This document shows, piece by piece, positions 28,492 to 36,757 of a stretch of DNA of 64,000 nucleotides; position 1 is the first letter of the stretch; each line of letters opens with the position of its first letter. Origin of the DNA: Comamonas sp. JUb58 (GTDB lineage Bacteria > Pseudomonadota > Gammaproteobacteria > Burkholderiales > Burkholderiaceae_C); the NCBI RefSeq assembly GCF_004364775.1, contig NZ_SOAL01000006.1, positions 62,001 to 126,000 on the forward strand, in the 5' to 3' direction. A program made the translations under genes and the position numbers. Under the pieces are notes generated by a model, which saw only the letters and a list, made by a program, of their open reading frames with translations, searched no databases and was not told the DNA's origin.

Positions 28492-29142
28492 TCAGGCCGC
28501 TGCGAGCGCCTGCTGCAGGTTAGCGCGCGCCTGGGCCTCCAGCCGGGCCTGCATCGTTGCCGTCTGGTAGATGGCCGGGCGCTGCAAAAAGCTGCGCAGC
28601 GCGGCCTGGCGGCGCAGCGCATAGTCTGCCGCAGGCACCCAGGCATATTCGGCCTGGATCTGCGCCTGGTACTGCGCAAAACGCGCGGCGGGCGCGCCCA
28701 GGATGGACAGATCAATATCCAGCATCCAGGCGCTGTCTTCGGGCAACTGCGCTTGCGCGGGCTGGAAATGGCAGGTGGCCATGATCAGTGCATCAACGCG
28801 CTGCACCGCATCCGGCTGGGCACCCGCTGACTGCAGCACCGCCTGCGCCCACTGGGCACTGCGCAGCTCATTGTCCTTGGCCTGCGGGTCATAAATGGCA
28901 TCGTGAAAGCACAAGGCCAGCGCAAGCTCTGCCGGGCGCGCCACTTGCGGGCGCAGCTGCTCCAGCCATTGCAGGCATTCGGCAATATGCTGCAGGCCGT
29001 GGTAGTGGCGATCGGGCCCGGAATGCGCTGCCAGCAGTTGCGGCAAGGCGTCAGGTGCGGGGGCCAGGCCCAGCGCCTGCCAGGCGCGATCCCAGGCGGC
29101 GCTGAAAATCTGGGCGTCTGCGTTTGCTGTGCTGCTGGTCAT
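28492..29142 (-). CDS. Predicted metal-dependent HD-superfamily phosphohydrolase
   Basis: 216 residues with HYHGLQHIAECLQWLEQ near residue 45, LALCFHDAIYDPQAKDNE (the HD pair) near 75, and a later LDIDLSILGA. This matches a family of small putative HD phosphohydrolases of unknown substrate. The frame extends upstream to 29544, but that part is antisense-like overlap with the neighbouring membrane protein gene; ATG 29142 begins a sensible protein. It lies 29 bp behind the SpmAB-like gene and is probably co-transcribed. Confidence 0.82.
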   Translation of the reverse strand: MTSSTANADAQIFSAAWDRAWQALGLAPAPDALPQLLAAHSGPDRHYHGLQHIAECLQWLEQLRPQVARPAELALALCFHDAIYDPQAKDNELRSAQWAQAVLQSAGAQPDAVQRVDALIMATCHFQPAQAQLPEDSAWMLDIDLSILGAPAARFAQYQAQIQAEYAWVPAADYALRRQAALRSFLQRPAIYQTATMQARLEAQARANLQQALAAA

Positions 29143-29171
29143 GGGCACCCCTTCAGCGGTCTTGCCTGCGG

Positions 29172-30401
29172 TCAACCAAAGAACTGGTAGCAGACCACAA
29201 TCGCGGCCACCACGCCCGAGAACTCGGCCAGCAGCGCGCAAGGCACCGCATGGCGTGCGCGCTGTATGCCAACGGCGCCAAAGTACACCGCCAGCACATA
29301 GAAGGTGGTTTCGGTGCTGCCCTGGATGATGGCGGCCGCCAGCGCTGGGAAGCTGTCCACGCCATGGCTTTGCATGGTCTCGATCAGCATCGCGCGTGCG
29401 GCGCTGCCGGAGAAGGGTTTGACCAGCGCCGTGGGCAGGGCATCGACAAAGCGCGTGTCCATGCCGCTCAGGTCCACCAGCCAGCGGATGCCGTCCAGCG
29501 CATAGCCCAGCGCGCCCGAGGCGCGGAACAAACCAACGGCGCAAAGCATGGCCACCAGGTAGGGCAGCAAGCCCTTGGCGACGTCAAAGCCTTCCTTGGC
29601 GCCTTCGATAAAGCTTTCATAGACGGCAACCTTGCGCAGCGCGCCCACCACGACAAACAGCACCACCAGGCCAAACAGGGTCAGGTTCCCCAGCAGCGAG
29701 GAGACCTGCGCCATCGCCGTCGACGTCAGGGTCGCCAAAAAAGCCATAAAGCCAGCCAGCACCAGGCCCACTGGCAGCAGATAGGCCAGCACCACCGGAT
29801 GCCACAGCGGCAGGCGCTGCACGATGGCAACAGAGATCAGGCCGACCAGGGTGGAGACCGAGGTGGCCAGCAAGATCGGCAGAAAGACCAGGGTCGGATC
29901 GGGCGCGCCTTGCTGCATGCGGTACATGAAGATGGTCACCGGCAGCAAGGTCAGCGACGAGGCATTGAGCACCAGAAACAGAATCTGGGCATTGCTGGCC
30001 GAGGTGGGCGAGGGGTTGATGTCCTGCAGCGCTCGCATGGCCTTGAGGCCGATGGGGGTGGCGGCGTTGTCCAGCCCCAGCGCGTTGGCGGCAAAGTTCA
30101 GGGTCATCAGGCCCAGGGCCGGGTGGCCGCGTGGCACCTCGGGCATCAGCCGGGCAAACAAAGGGGCCAGCCAGCGGGCCAGCATATCGACCAGGCCGGC
30201 TTTTTCAGCAATCTTCAAAAAGCCCAGCCAGAGCGTGAGCGTGCCAAACAGCAGCACCATCACCTCGACCGAGAGCTTGGCCATGGCAAACAGCGCCTGC
30301 ACCATGTCGCCAAATATCTGGGCATTGCCGCCCACCAGCCACTGCGCGAACGCGGCAAAGGCCGCCACTACAAAAAAACCCAGCCACAAACCATTGAGCA
30401 T
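29172..30401 (-). CDS. SpmA-SpmB-like nucleoside-recognition (Gate) domain membrane protein
   Basis: 409 residues with about ten hydrophobic helices. The N-terminal half resembles spore maturation protein SpmA (LTLWLGFLKIAEKAGL, NFAANALGLDNAATPIGLKAM) and the C-terminal half SpmB (GSTETTFYVLAVYFGAVGI), so it is a fused SpmAB. In Bacillus the two are separate and affect spore core dehydration; this organism is surely non-sporulating, so the role here is unknown. Start ATG 30401; AAGGA precedes it. Divergent from prpE across 253 bp. Confidence 0.85.
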   Translation of the reverse strand: MLNGLWLGFFVVAAFAAFAQWLVGGNAQIFGDMVQALFAMAKLSVEVMVLLFGTLTLWLGFLKIAEKAGLVDMLARWLAPLFARLMPEVPRGHPALGLMTLNFAANALGLDNAATPIGLKAMRALQDINPSPTSASNAQILFLVLNASSLTLLPVTIFMYRMQQGAPDPTLVFLPILLATSVSTLVGLISVAIVQRLPLWHPVVLAYLLPVGLVLAGFMAFLATLTSTAMAQVSSLLGNLTLFGLVVLFVVVGALRKVAVYESFIEGAKEGFDVAKGLLPYLVAMLCAVGLFRASGALGYALDGIRWLVDLSGMDTRFVDALPTALVKPFSGSAARAMLIETMQSHGVDSFPALAAAIIQGSTETTFYVLAVYFGAVGIQRARHAVPCALLAEFSGVVAAIVVCYQFFG

Positions 30402-30654
30402 GGGACATCCTTCGTCGTCCGGCGCGCCACAGCACCGGGGCGGTGCGCCATGCCGCTGATTGTGCGCGATGCCGCAGCCCGCCCGGGCCAGCCGGCGCAG
30501 AAACTGCGCCGGGCGCCGCAAAAGCCCCTCTGGGCAGCCCGCGTGTATGCGGGAAAACCACAGGCTGGCCGGCGCAGCGCTGCACGCATTTGTCAGCGGT
30601 GTGCAAGACAAAGGGAAATAATGGCTGCACAACAAAAGATGGAGACAGACTTCG

Positions 30655-32559
30655 ATGAGCCGTTTTGCCGACTTCTACGACCGCTCGATCAACGACCGCG
30701 ATGCCTTCTGGGCCGAGCAGGCGCAGCGCATCGACTGGCATGTGCCGCCCCAGCAGATCTGTGACTACAGCAACCCGCCGTTTGCGCGCTGGTTTGTCGG
30801 CGGGCAGACCAACCTCTGCCACAACGCCATCGACCGCCATGTGGCCGAGCGCGGCGACCAGGCCGCGCTGATTGCGGTATCGACCGAGACCAACACCGAG
30901 CGCAGCTACAGCTATGCCGAGTTGCACCGCGAGGTGCAGCGCATGGCAGCTGCACTGCAGGCCCTGGGCGTCAAAAAGGGCGACCGCGTGCAGATCTATA
31001 TGCCGATGATTGCCGAGGCCGCCATCGCGATGCTGGCCAGCGTGCGCATCGGCGCCATCCATTCGGTGGTGTTTGGCGGCTTTGCCTCGGGCTCGCTGGC
31101 CACCCGCATCGACGATGCCCAGCCCACGGTCATCATCAGCGCCGATGCCGGCTCGCGCGCCGGTAAAGTCGTGCCCTACAAGCCCTTGCTGGACGAGGCC
31201 ATTGCGCTGGCCAGCCACCAACCCCAGGCCGTGCTGATGGTGGACCGGGGCCTGGCCCCCATGCAGCTGGTGCCGGGCCGGGACTACCTCTGGGCCGATC
31301 TGCGTGCCCTGCACCTCGATGCGCAGGTGCCCTGCGAATGGGTGGAGGCCACGCACCCCAGCTATACGCTTTACACCAGCGGCACCACCGGCAAGCCCAA
31401 GGGCGTGCAGCGCGATACTGGCGGCTACACCGTGGCGCTGGCCGCCAGCCTGCCGGCGATCTTCGATGCCAAGCCGGGCCAGACCTTTTTCTGCACCAGC
31501 GACATCGGCTGGGTGGTGGGCCACAGCTACATCATCTATGCGCCGCTGATCGGCGGCATGGCCACCCTCATGTACGAGGGCGTGCCGGTGCGGCCGGACC
31601 CGGGCATCTGGTGGAGCCTGGTCGAGAAGTACAAGGTGACCCACATGTTCTCGGCGCCCACCGCCATCCGCGTGCTCAAAAAGCAGGATCCAGACTACCT
31701 GCGCAAGTACGACCTGAGCAGCCTGCAGGCGCTGTGGTTGGCCGGTGAGCCGCTGGATGAACCCACCGCCAGCTGGATCAGCGGCGCGATCCAGCGCCCC
31801 ATCATCGACAACTACTGGCAGACCGAAACCGGCTGGCCGATCCTTACGCTCTGCAATGGCGTCGAGCCCCAGCCATCGCGCTTTGGCAGCCCGGGCAAGG
31901 CCGTGTTTGGCTACAACGTCAAGCTGATCGACGGCGACACCGGGGCCGAGCTGCAGGAACCGATGCAAAAGGGCGTGATCGCCATCGAAGGCCCGTTGCC
32001 CCCTGGCTGCCTGATGACGGTATGGCGCGACGACCAGCGCTTTGTCAACACCTACTGGAAAAGCATCCCTGGCCGCCTGGTCTACAGCACCTTTGACTGG
32101 GGCGTGCGCGACAAGGATGGCTACTATTTCATCCTGGGACGCACCGATGATGTGATCAATGTCGCCGGCCACCGCCTGGGCACACGCGAGATCGAGGAAA
32201 GCATCTCCGGCCACCCGGACATTGCCGAAGTCGCCGTCGTCGGTGTGGCCGATGCGCTCAAAGGCCAGGTCGCGCTGGCCTTTGCCGTGCCGCGCAGCAA
32301 TGCGGTGGCCGGCGATGCTGCCGCCTGCAGCGCGCTGGAAAAATCCGTCTGCAACCATGTCGACACCCAGCTCGGTGCCGTGGCCCGGCCCGCCCGTGTC
32401 TACTTTGTGGCCACCTTACCCAAGACCCGCAGCGGCAAGCTGCTGCGCCGCGCGCTGCAAGCGGTGGCCGAGAAGCGGGATACCGGCGATCTGTCGACGA
32501 TGGAAGACCCGGCTGCACTGCAGCAGGTGGTGGCGGCGATGGCGGCGGCCGATCGTTGA
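30655..32559 (+). CDS. prpE: Propionate-CoA ligase
   Basis: Activates propionate to propionyl-CoA through a propionyl-adenylate. 634 residues with the ANL-family motifs: YTSGTTGKPKGVQRDTGG (AMP binding, about residue 240), WQTETGWPIL, and the C-terminal LPKTRSGKLLRR holding the acetylatable lysine. The N-terminus (MSRFADFYDRSINDRDAFW) and GVQRDTGG favour PrpE over acetyl-CoA synthetase. The start is set by GGAGA. The methylcitrate genes prpB/prpC are not in this window. Confidence 0.9.
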   Translation: MSRFADFYDRSINDRDAFWAEQAQRIDWHVPPQQICDYSNPPFARWFVGGQTNLCHNAIDRHVAERGDQAALIAVSTETNTERSYSYAELHREVQRMAAALQALGVKKGDRVQIYMPMIAEAAIAMLASVRIGAIHSVVFGGFASGSLATRIDDAQPTVIISADAGSRAGKVVPYKPLLDEAIALASHQPQAVLMVDRGLAPMQLVPGRDYLWADLRALHLDAQVPCEWVEATHPSYTLYTSGTTGKPKGVQRDTGGYTVALAASLPAIFDAKPGQTFFCTSDIGWVVGHSYIIYAPLIGGMATLMYEGVPVRPDPGIWWSLVEKYKVTHMFSAPTAIRVLKKQDPDYLRKYDLSSLQALWLAGEPLDEPTASWISGAIQRPIIDNYWQTETGWPILTLCNGVEPQPSRFGSPGKAVFGYNVKLIDGDTGAELQEPMQKGVIAIEGPLPPGCLMTVWRDDQRFVNTYWKSIPGRLVYSTFDWGVRDKDGYYFILGRTDDVINVAGHRLGTREIEESISGHPDIAEVAVVGVADALKGQVALAFAVPRSNAVAGDAAACSALEKSVCNHVDTQLGAVARPARVYFVATLPKTRSGKLLRRALQAVAEKRDTGDLSTMEDPAALQQVVAAMAAADR

Positions 32560-32847
32560 TGTATCTGATACGGGGAGGGCGGCAAGCCGCCGTGCCTCGT
32601 CGCAGCCCGGGGCTAGAGAGCCGGAGTCTGAGTTTCAGATGGCTGGCCGCTTTCCTCGGCGCTTCAGGTTTCGGCCTGCAATGTCTATCCCCGAATCTGG
32701 TGATGTCATGCCCGAGTCGTTCTTGGCTGACGCCCTCATGCTGTGTGGTTGATTGTTTCTAATTGTTTGGTGTGTAATGCAAGGCTCATAAATGGAAGGA
32801 AATGCCCAGTGTCGGGGTTGAAGGCTTGCAAACACCAAGGAGAAACA

Positions 32848-35172
32848 ATGCCGCTGAGCATTTCAGACGGAGGAGAGGGTACGCATGGCGCGGCTATGGT
32901 TGGCTGTCTTGGCCATGCCCCAGGGTCCATACATCGGCAGCAAAGCATCGCCACAGCCCCCTCCAGCGCTGCGTCTGTCCATCGCGCCCTGCGGCCCTTA
33001 TCGCGCTTTGCCCAAGCCGGTATGCGTCTTTTTGGTCTAGTGCTGGCCTGCATGCTCGCCAGCCAGGCCCAGGGCGAGCCTTTTGCCTATGTGGCCAATT
33101 TTGCAAGCGATTCGTTGTCGGTCATTGATGTGGCCAGCCATGCAGTCACCGACACCCTGAGCGTGGGGGCAAAACCATTTGGCGTAGCCACCCATCCTGA
33201 CGGCAGCCGGGTGTATGTGGTCAATAGCGGCAGCAACTCCGTCTCGGTCATCAGTACCAGCAACAACAAGGTGGTGGGGTCCATTCCGGTGGGGGCGGGC
33301 CCGCGTGGCGTGGTCGTCAATGCAGCAGGGACCAAGGCATATGTCAGCAATTTCCTGGGCGATTCTGTATCGGTCATCGACACAGCCAGCAATACCGTGC
33401 AAGCCACCGTAGCCGTAGGCAGCCAGCCGTTGGAACTGAGCATCAGCGCCTCGGGCGACCGGGTGTATGTGAACAACACCAATGACACGCGGGTGTCGGT
33501 GATCGATGGCAGCAGCAATACAGTGATGAACATGGATATCGGTTCGCCATTTGCTTATGGCATCGCTGCGCATCCCCGTGCAGGTGTGGTGTATGTAGGC
33601 AGCCGCAATAGCAATCTGATAAGGGTGTTGGACAGCTCGTTCAACCCCATGGAAGAAAGCAAGCCGCTGGATCTTGGAGCCACGACTATCCATATGGCCG
33701 TGGATCCCTCAGGCAAGCAGCTCTACGTTGCCCATTTTGACAACAGCAAGGTTAGCGTCCTGGATATTTCGGACGCCCGCAATCCGGTGCTCAGTGCAAC
33801 GGTGGCGGTGGGGCGTGCTCCGCGCGGCGTGGCCTTCCATCCCGATGGAGGCCAAGCCTATGTGAGCAATTCCAGTGACAAGACGGTGTCCGTGGTCGAC
33901 ATGCAGAGCCACACCGTGGTGGCCACCGTTGGGGTGGGCGCAATCCCCTTTTCTCCGGGCAACTTCATCACCTACACCAAGCTGAGCTTGGCCGAGGTGG
34001 ATTTGCCGGCGGCCACGCTCAGTCAGCCTTACAGCCAGGCTCTGAGCGCCACTGGCGGCAAGGCACCCTATGCCTGGCGCCTGGAAGCTGCGCCTAGCTG
34101 GTTGCAGATCGACCCCAGCAGTGGGCTTTTGAGCGGCACGCCTGATGCCCTAGCATCCGCCTCTGCGCCGCTGAGCTTTACAGTCACTGTGACCGATAGC
34201 GGCGCGCCAACCCTTCGCAGCGATAGCAAGACGCTGAGCCTCAGCGTCCTGCCAGGTCCTCTGGTCCATACGACGCCCGACTTGCCCGCAGGCAAAATCG
34301 GCGCGCCTTATCATGCCGCGCTGACTGCCTCAGGGGGCATCGGTCCCTACCTGTGGTCGGCCACCGGCCTTCCCGCCGGCTTGTCCGTCGCCGACGGGGT
34401 GCTTGCTGGAACACCTGCGGAGTACGGCATCTTCAGCCTACAAGTCCAAGTCGCGGATGGCAGCGAACCGCCGCTGACGCATTCCCAAAGCATGGACCTG
34501 GAAATTGCTCCTGCGGATTTGGCATGGGGCACGACAAATCTCCCAGCCGCGACCGTTGGTAGCCCTTACCGCCACACCATCGTGGCAACCGGAGGTTCTG
34601 CACCGCGAATTGCCGTCTCGGGGTTGCCTGCTGGGCTGCATTTTGATGAAGCAACGGCGGACATCAGCGGAACGCCCAGCGCGTACGCTCCGCTGCCCAT
34701 ACCCGTCACCATCACCGTGACCGATGCGCTGGTCAGCAGCTTGACGCAGACCCTGGATCTGGTGGTGCAACCTGCTGCCTTGCGTATCACCTTGCCCAGC
34801 ACCGTGCCAGTCGCCACCGTGGGCCAAAGCTACCGTCTGCAGATCAGCGCCACCGGTGGTGTCGCGCCCTACACCTGGGCGGCCATCGGGCTCCCTGCAG
34901 GCTTGCATATCGACGCCGATGGCGTTGTCAACGGCACACCGACAAACAGCAAAGCCGCTCTCAGCGCCAAGGCTGAGCTGACGGCCTCCATCACGGTGAC
35001 GGACAGCCTGGGCGCCACTTCCACGCAGATGCTGAGCCTGAGCGTCAACGACGCGCCAGTGGGAGCCGCCGTGGCGGTGCCAGTGCTGGGCCAACCGGGC
35101 CTGGTGCTGCTCAATCTGCTGGCCATGCTGATGGCCGCGCTGGGATGGTTGCGAAGAAGAAGGTCTGCCTAG
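32848..35172 (+). CDS. Exported YVTN beta-propeller protein with four Ig-like (He_PIG) domains and PEP-CTERM-like tail
   Basis: 774 residues. A signal-like helix (LFGLVLACMLASQAQG) precedes a beta-propeller of about seven YVTN/YncE repeats (SVIDVASHAV, VYVVNSGSNSVSVIS and similar). Four putative Ig repeats follow, each with a LPAxxxGxPY start and a LPAGL...SGTP or GTP end. The C-terminus VPVLGQPGLVLLN, a hydrophobic helix and RRRR resembles the IPTL-CTERM type of exosortase sorting signal. ATG 32848 has AAGGAG at a good distance, but the signal helix then begins only at residue 59; ATG 33022 would give a normal signal peptide but lacks a ribosome site. Codons such as ATA and AGG (33619-33624) are rarer than in neighbours. 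Likely surface-attached; ligand unknown. Confidence 0.8.
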   Translation: MPLSISDGGEGTHGAAMVGCLGHAPGSIHRQQSIATAPSSAASVHRALRPLSRFAQAGMRLFGLVLACMLASQAQGEPFAYVANFASDSLSVIDVASHAVTDTLSVGAKPFGVATHPDGSRVYVVNSGSNSVSVISTSNNKVVGSIPVGAGPRGVVVNAAGTKAYVSNFLGDSVSVIDTASNTVQATVAVGSQPLELSISASGDRVYVNNTNDTRVSVIDGSSNTVMNMDIGSPFAYGIAAHPRAGVVYVGSRNSNLIRVLDSSFNPMEESKPLDLGATTIHMAVDPSGKQLYVAHFDNSKVSVLDISDARNPVLSATVAVGRAPRGVAFHPDGGQAYVSNSSDKTVSVVDMQSHTVVATVGVGAIPFSPGNFITYTKLSLAEVDLPAATLSQPYSQALSATGGKAPYAWRLEAAPSWLQIDPSSGLLSGTPDALASASAPLSFTVTVTDSGAPTLRSDSKTLSLSVLPGPLVHTTPDLPAGKIGAPYHAALTASGGIGPYLWSATGLPAGLSVADGVLAGTPAEYGIFSLQVQVADGSEPPLTHSQSMDLEIAPADLAWGTTNLPAATVGSPYRHTIVATGGSAPRIAVSGLPAGLHFDEATADISGTPSAYAPLPIPVTITVTDALVSSLTQTLDLVVQPAALRITLPSTVPVATVGQSYRLQISATGGVAPYTWAAIGLPAGLHIDADGVVNGTPTNSKAALSAKAELTASITVTDSLGATSTQMLSLSVNDAPVGAAVAVPVLGQPGLVLLNLLAMLMAALGWLRRRRSA

Positions 35173-35283
35173 CCGGGACAGCCAGACCCAGCAAGCGCCG
35201 ATCCGATCGGGGGCGTTTGCCTTACATAGCGGCCCGAGACCGGTCGATACAGTGGAATTTTCCAAATCGACAGGAGTCTCGCC

Positions 35284-35784
35284 ATGGCCCAAGAAAATCC
35301 GCGTGAAAAATTGTGGGAGCTGATCAAGGACATTCGCTTTGCGATGATCACGCACCGCCATGAAGACGGCAGCCTGCATGCCTGCCCGATGACGACAGCC
35401 AACCGGGAAGGCATGAACGAGGATAAGCATCTGTACTTCCTGCTGGGCAAGGACTCGGATTTGTCGCGCTGCCTGCAGCATGCCAGCGACATCAATATCT
35501 CGTACTCAGACCCCGATAAAGACAGCTATGTCTCGATCTCGGCCAAGGCCTCGGTGAGCGATGATCTGGCGACCAAGGAGAAGTTCTATGGCCCGATGGC
35601 CAAGGCCTGGTTTCCGGACGGTCCCAACGATCCGGATTTACAGATCCTGATCGCCCGCGTTGACTTTGCCGAATACTGGGATGTCAAGGAAAACAAGCTG
35701 GTGCAGCTGTTCAAGATGGCGAAATCGGCCGTGACGGGTGAGCGACCCGAAGGTATGGGCGAGCACCGCGAGATCCGGCTGTAA
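35284..35784 (+). CDS. Pyridoxamine 5'-phosphate oxidase-like general stress protein
   Basis: 166 residues with a split-barrel flavin-binding fold of the general-stress-protein-26 type: KLWELIKDIRFAMITH, then LHACPMTT and LYFLLGKDSD, and the late LLIARVDFAEYWD-like block. Such proteins bind FMN or F420-like flavins; the substrate is unknown. AGGAG precedes ATG 35284. A terminator follows. Confidence 0.85.
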   Translation: MAQENPREKLWELIKDIRFAMITHRHEDGSLHACPMTTANREGMNEDKHLYFLLGKDSDLSRCLQHASDINISYSDPDKDSYVSISAKASVSDDLATKEKFYGPMAKAWFPDGPNDPDLQILIARVDFAEYWDVKENKLVQLFKMAKSAVTGERPEGMGEHREIRL

Positions 35785-35808
35785 ATCTCAGGTCAGCACC
35801 TTTCCACT

Positions 35809-35844
35809 GCAAGCCCTGCGCCATCGTCGATGGCGCGGGGTTTG
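35809..35844. terminator. Bidirectional hairpin terminator
   Basis: Long imperfect stem (about 14 pairs, centred on GCGCCATC/GATGGCGC) between the convergent ends of the stress protein and the ABM gene. Confidence 0.65.
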
Positions 35845-35850
35845 CCATGT

Positions 35851-36201
35851 TCAGGCTGCGCTGTCGTGCTGCATGCCATAAGCCCGCTCCACCTTCGCCA
35901 CCCGCACCTGGTAGTGCGCATACCAGCGCTCGGCGCCCATGCGCTGGGCGACCAGGTGGTCGCTCTGGGCTTTCCAGCGGCGGATGTCTTCCTCGGTCTG
36001 CCAGTAGGACACGGTGATGCCCAGGCCGTCGGTGCCCCGGGTGCTTTCGGCGCCGAGAAAGCCGGGTTGCTGCTCGGCCAGTGCGACCATGGCATCAGCC
36101 ATGTCGGCGTAGGGCTGGTGCTCGGTGTCGGTACGCTGAGAGGTGAAGATAACGGCGTAGTACGGAGGCTGGGGGGTGTTGGCGAAGGCGGCGCTGTGCA
36201 T
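35851..36201 (-). CDS. Antibiotic biosynthesis monooxygenase (ABM) domain protein
   Basis: 116 residues with the small ferredoxin-like ABM fold: YYAVIFTSQRTD, then MVALAEQQPGFLGAES, then GITVSYWQTEEDIRRWKAQSDH. Similar proteins are cofactor-free quinol monooxygenases or haem-binding proteins; the role here is unknown. It lies downstream of fdxA but beyond the fdxA terminator. Confidence 0.8.
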   Translation of the reverse strand: MHSAAFANTPQPPYYAVIFTSQRTDTEHQPYADMADAMVALAEQQPGFLGAESTRGTDGLGITVSYWQTEEDIRRWKAQSDHLVAQRMGAERWYAHYQVRVAKVERAYGMQHDSAA

Positions 36202-36228
36202 GGCGGTGGCTCTGGTGGGGCGCGAACA

Positions 36229-36256
36229 ATAAAAAAGCCAGCACGGAGGCTGGCTT
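36229..36256 (-). terminator. Rho-independent terminator of fdxA
   Basis: 8-bp stem AAGCCAGC/GCTGGCTT with 6-base loop and, on the minus strand, six T. Confidence 0.88.
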
Positions 36257-36310
36257 GGCGGGTTCAGGGGTTGGGCATCAGTGTGCGGTGTCCCTGCATG
36301 GTGGGGTGGC

Positions 36311-36640
36311 TCAGCGGATCAGGTCCTTGAGCTTGTCGGGCTGGCCGTTGGCATCGTCGGCGCCTTCCATTGGCGCCTTGCGCTTGGTGATGCTCTTCCA
36401 GCCGTCGGCCAAGGCCAGCTCGGCATTGAGCTTGATGAAGGCCAGCTGGTCTGCAGGCACATCTTCCTCGGCGTAGATGGCGTTGGCAGGGCACTCGGGG
36501 ATGCAGACGGCGCAGTCGATGCATTCGTCCGGATCGATGGTCAGGAAGTTCGGGCCTTCGCGGAAGCAGTCAACAGGGCAGACGTCCACACAATCGGTGT
36601 ATTTGCACTTGATGCAGTTTTCGGTGACGACGTGGGTCAT
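36311..36640 (-). CDS. fdxA: Seven-iron ferredoxin FdxA
   Basis: 109-residue soluble electron carrier. The N-terminal cysteine set CIKCKYTDC...CPVDCF and the second set [12 protein letters not shown] bind one [3Fe-4S] and one [4Fe-4S] cluster. The long helical C-terminus ending KLKDLIR is typical of FdxA. It lies just downstream of cysN on the same strand, 117 bp away, and could give electrons to sulfite reductase CysI; that link is inference. Confidence 0.93.
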   Translation of the reverse strand: MTHVVTENCIKCKYTDCVDVCPVDCFREGPNFLTIDPDECIDCAVCIPECPANAIYAEEDVPADQLAFIKLNAELALADGWKSITKRKAPMEGADDANGQPDKLKDLIR

Positions 36641-36757
36641 GGAATGGTTTTCGCCAGTGATTCAGACAAACAAACAGCGGAGGATTTTACGGTTTTTGTG
36701 AACAAGCACCTAGCCTACCTCCGAATAACGTGGTTTTTAGCTGCGGGACTGCTTGCT

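Noticed and set aside
28492-29544. Longer version of the HD phosphohydrolase starting at 29544
   Set aside because: The extra 134 codons overlap the SpmAB-like coding sequence in another frame and look like a shadow; ATG 29142 gives a normal protein.
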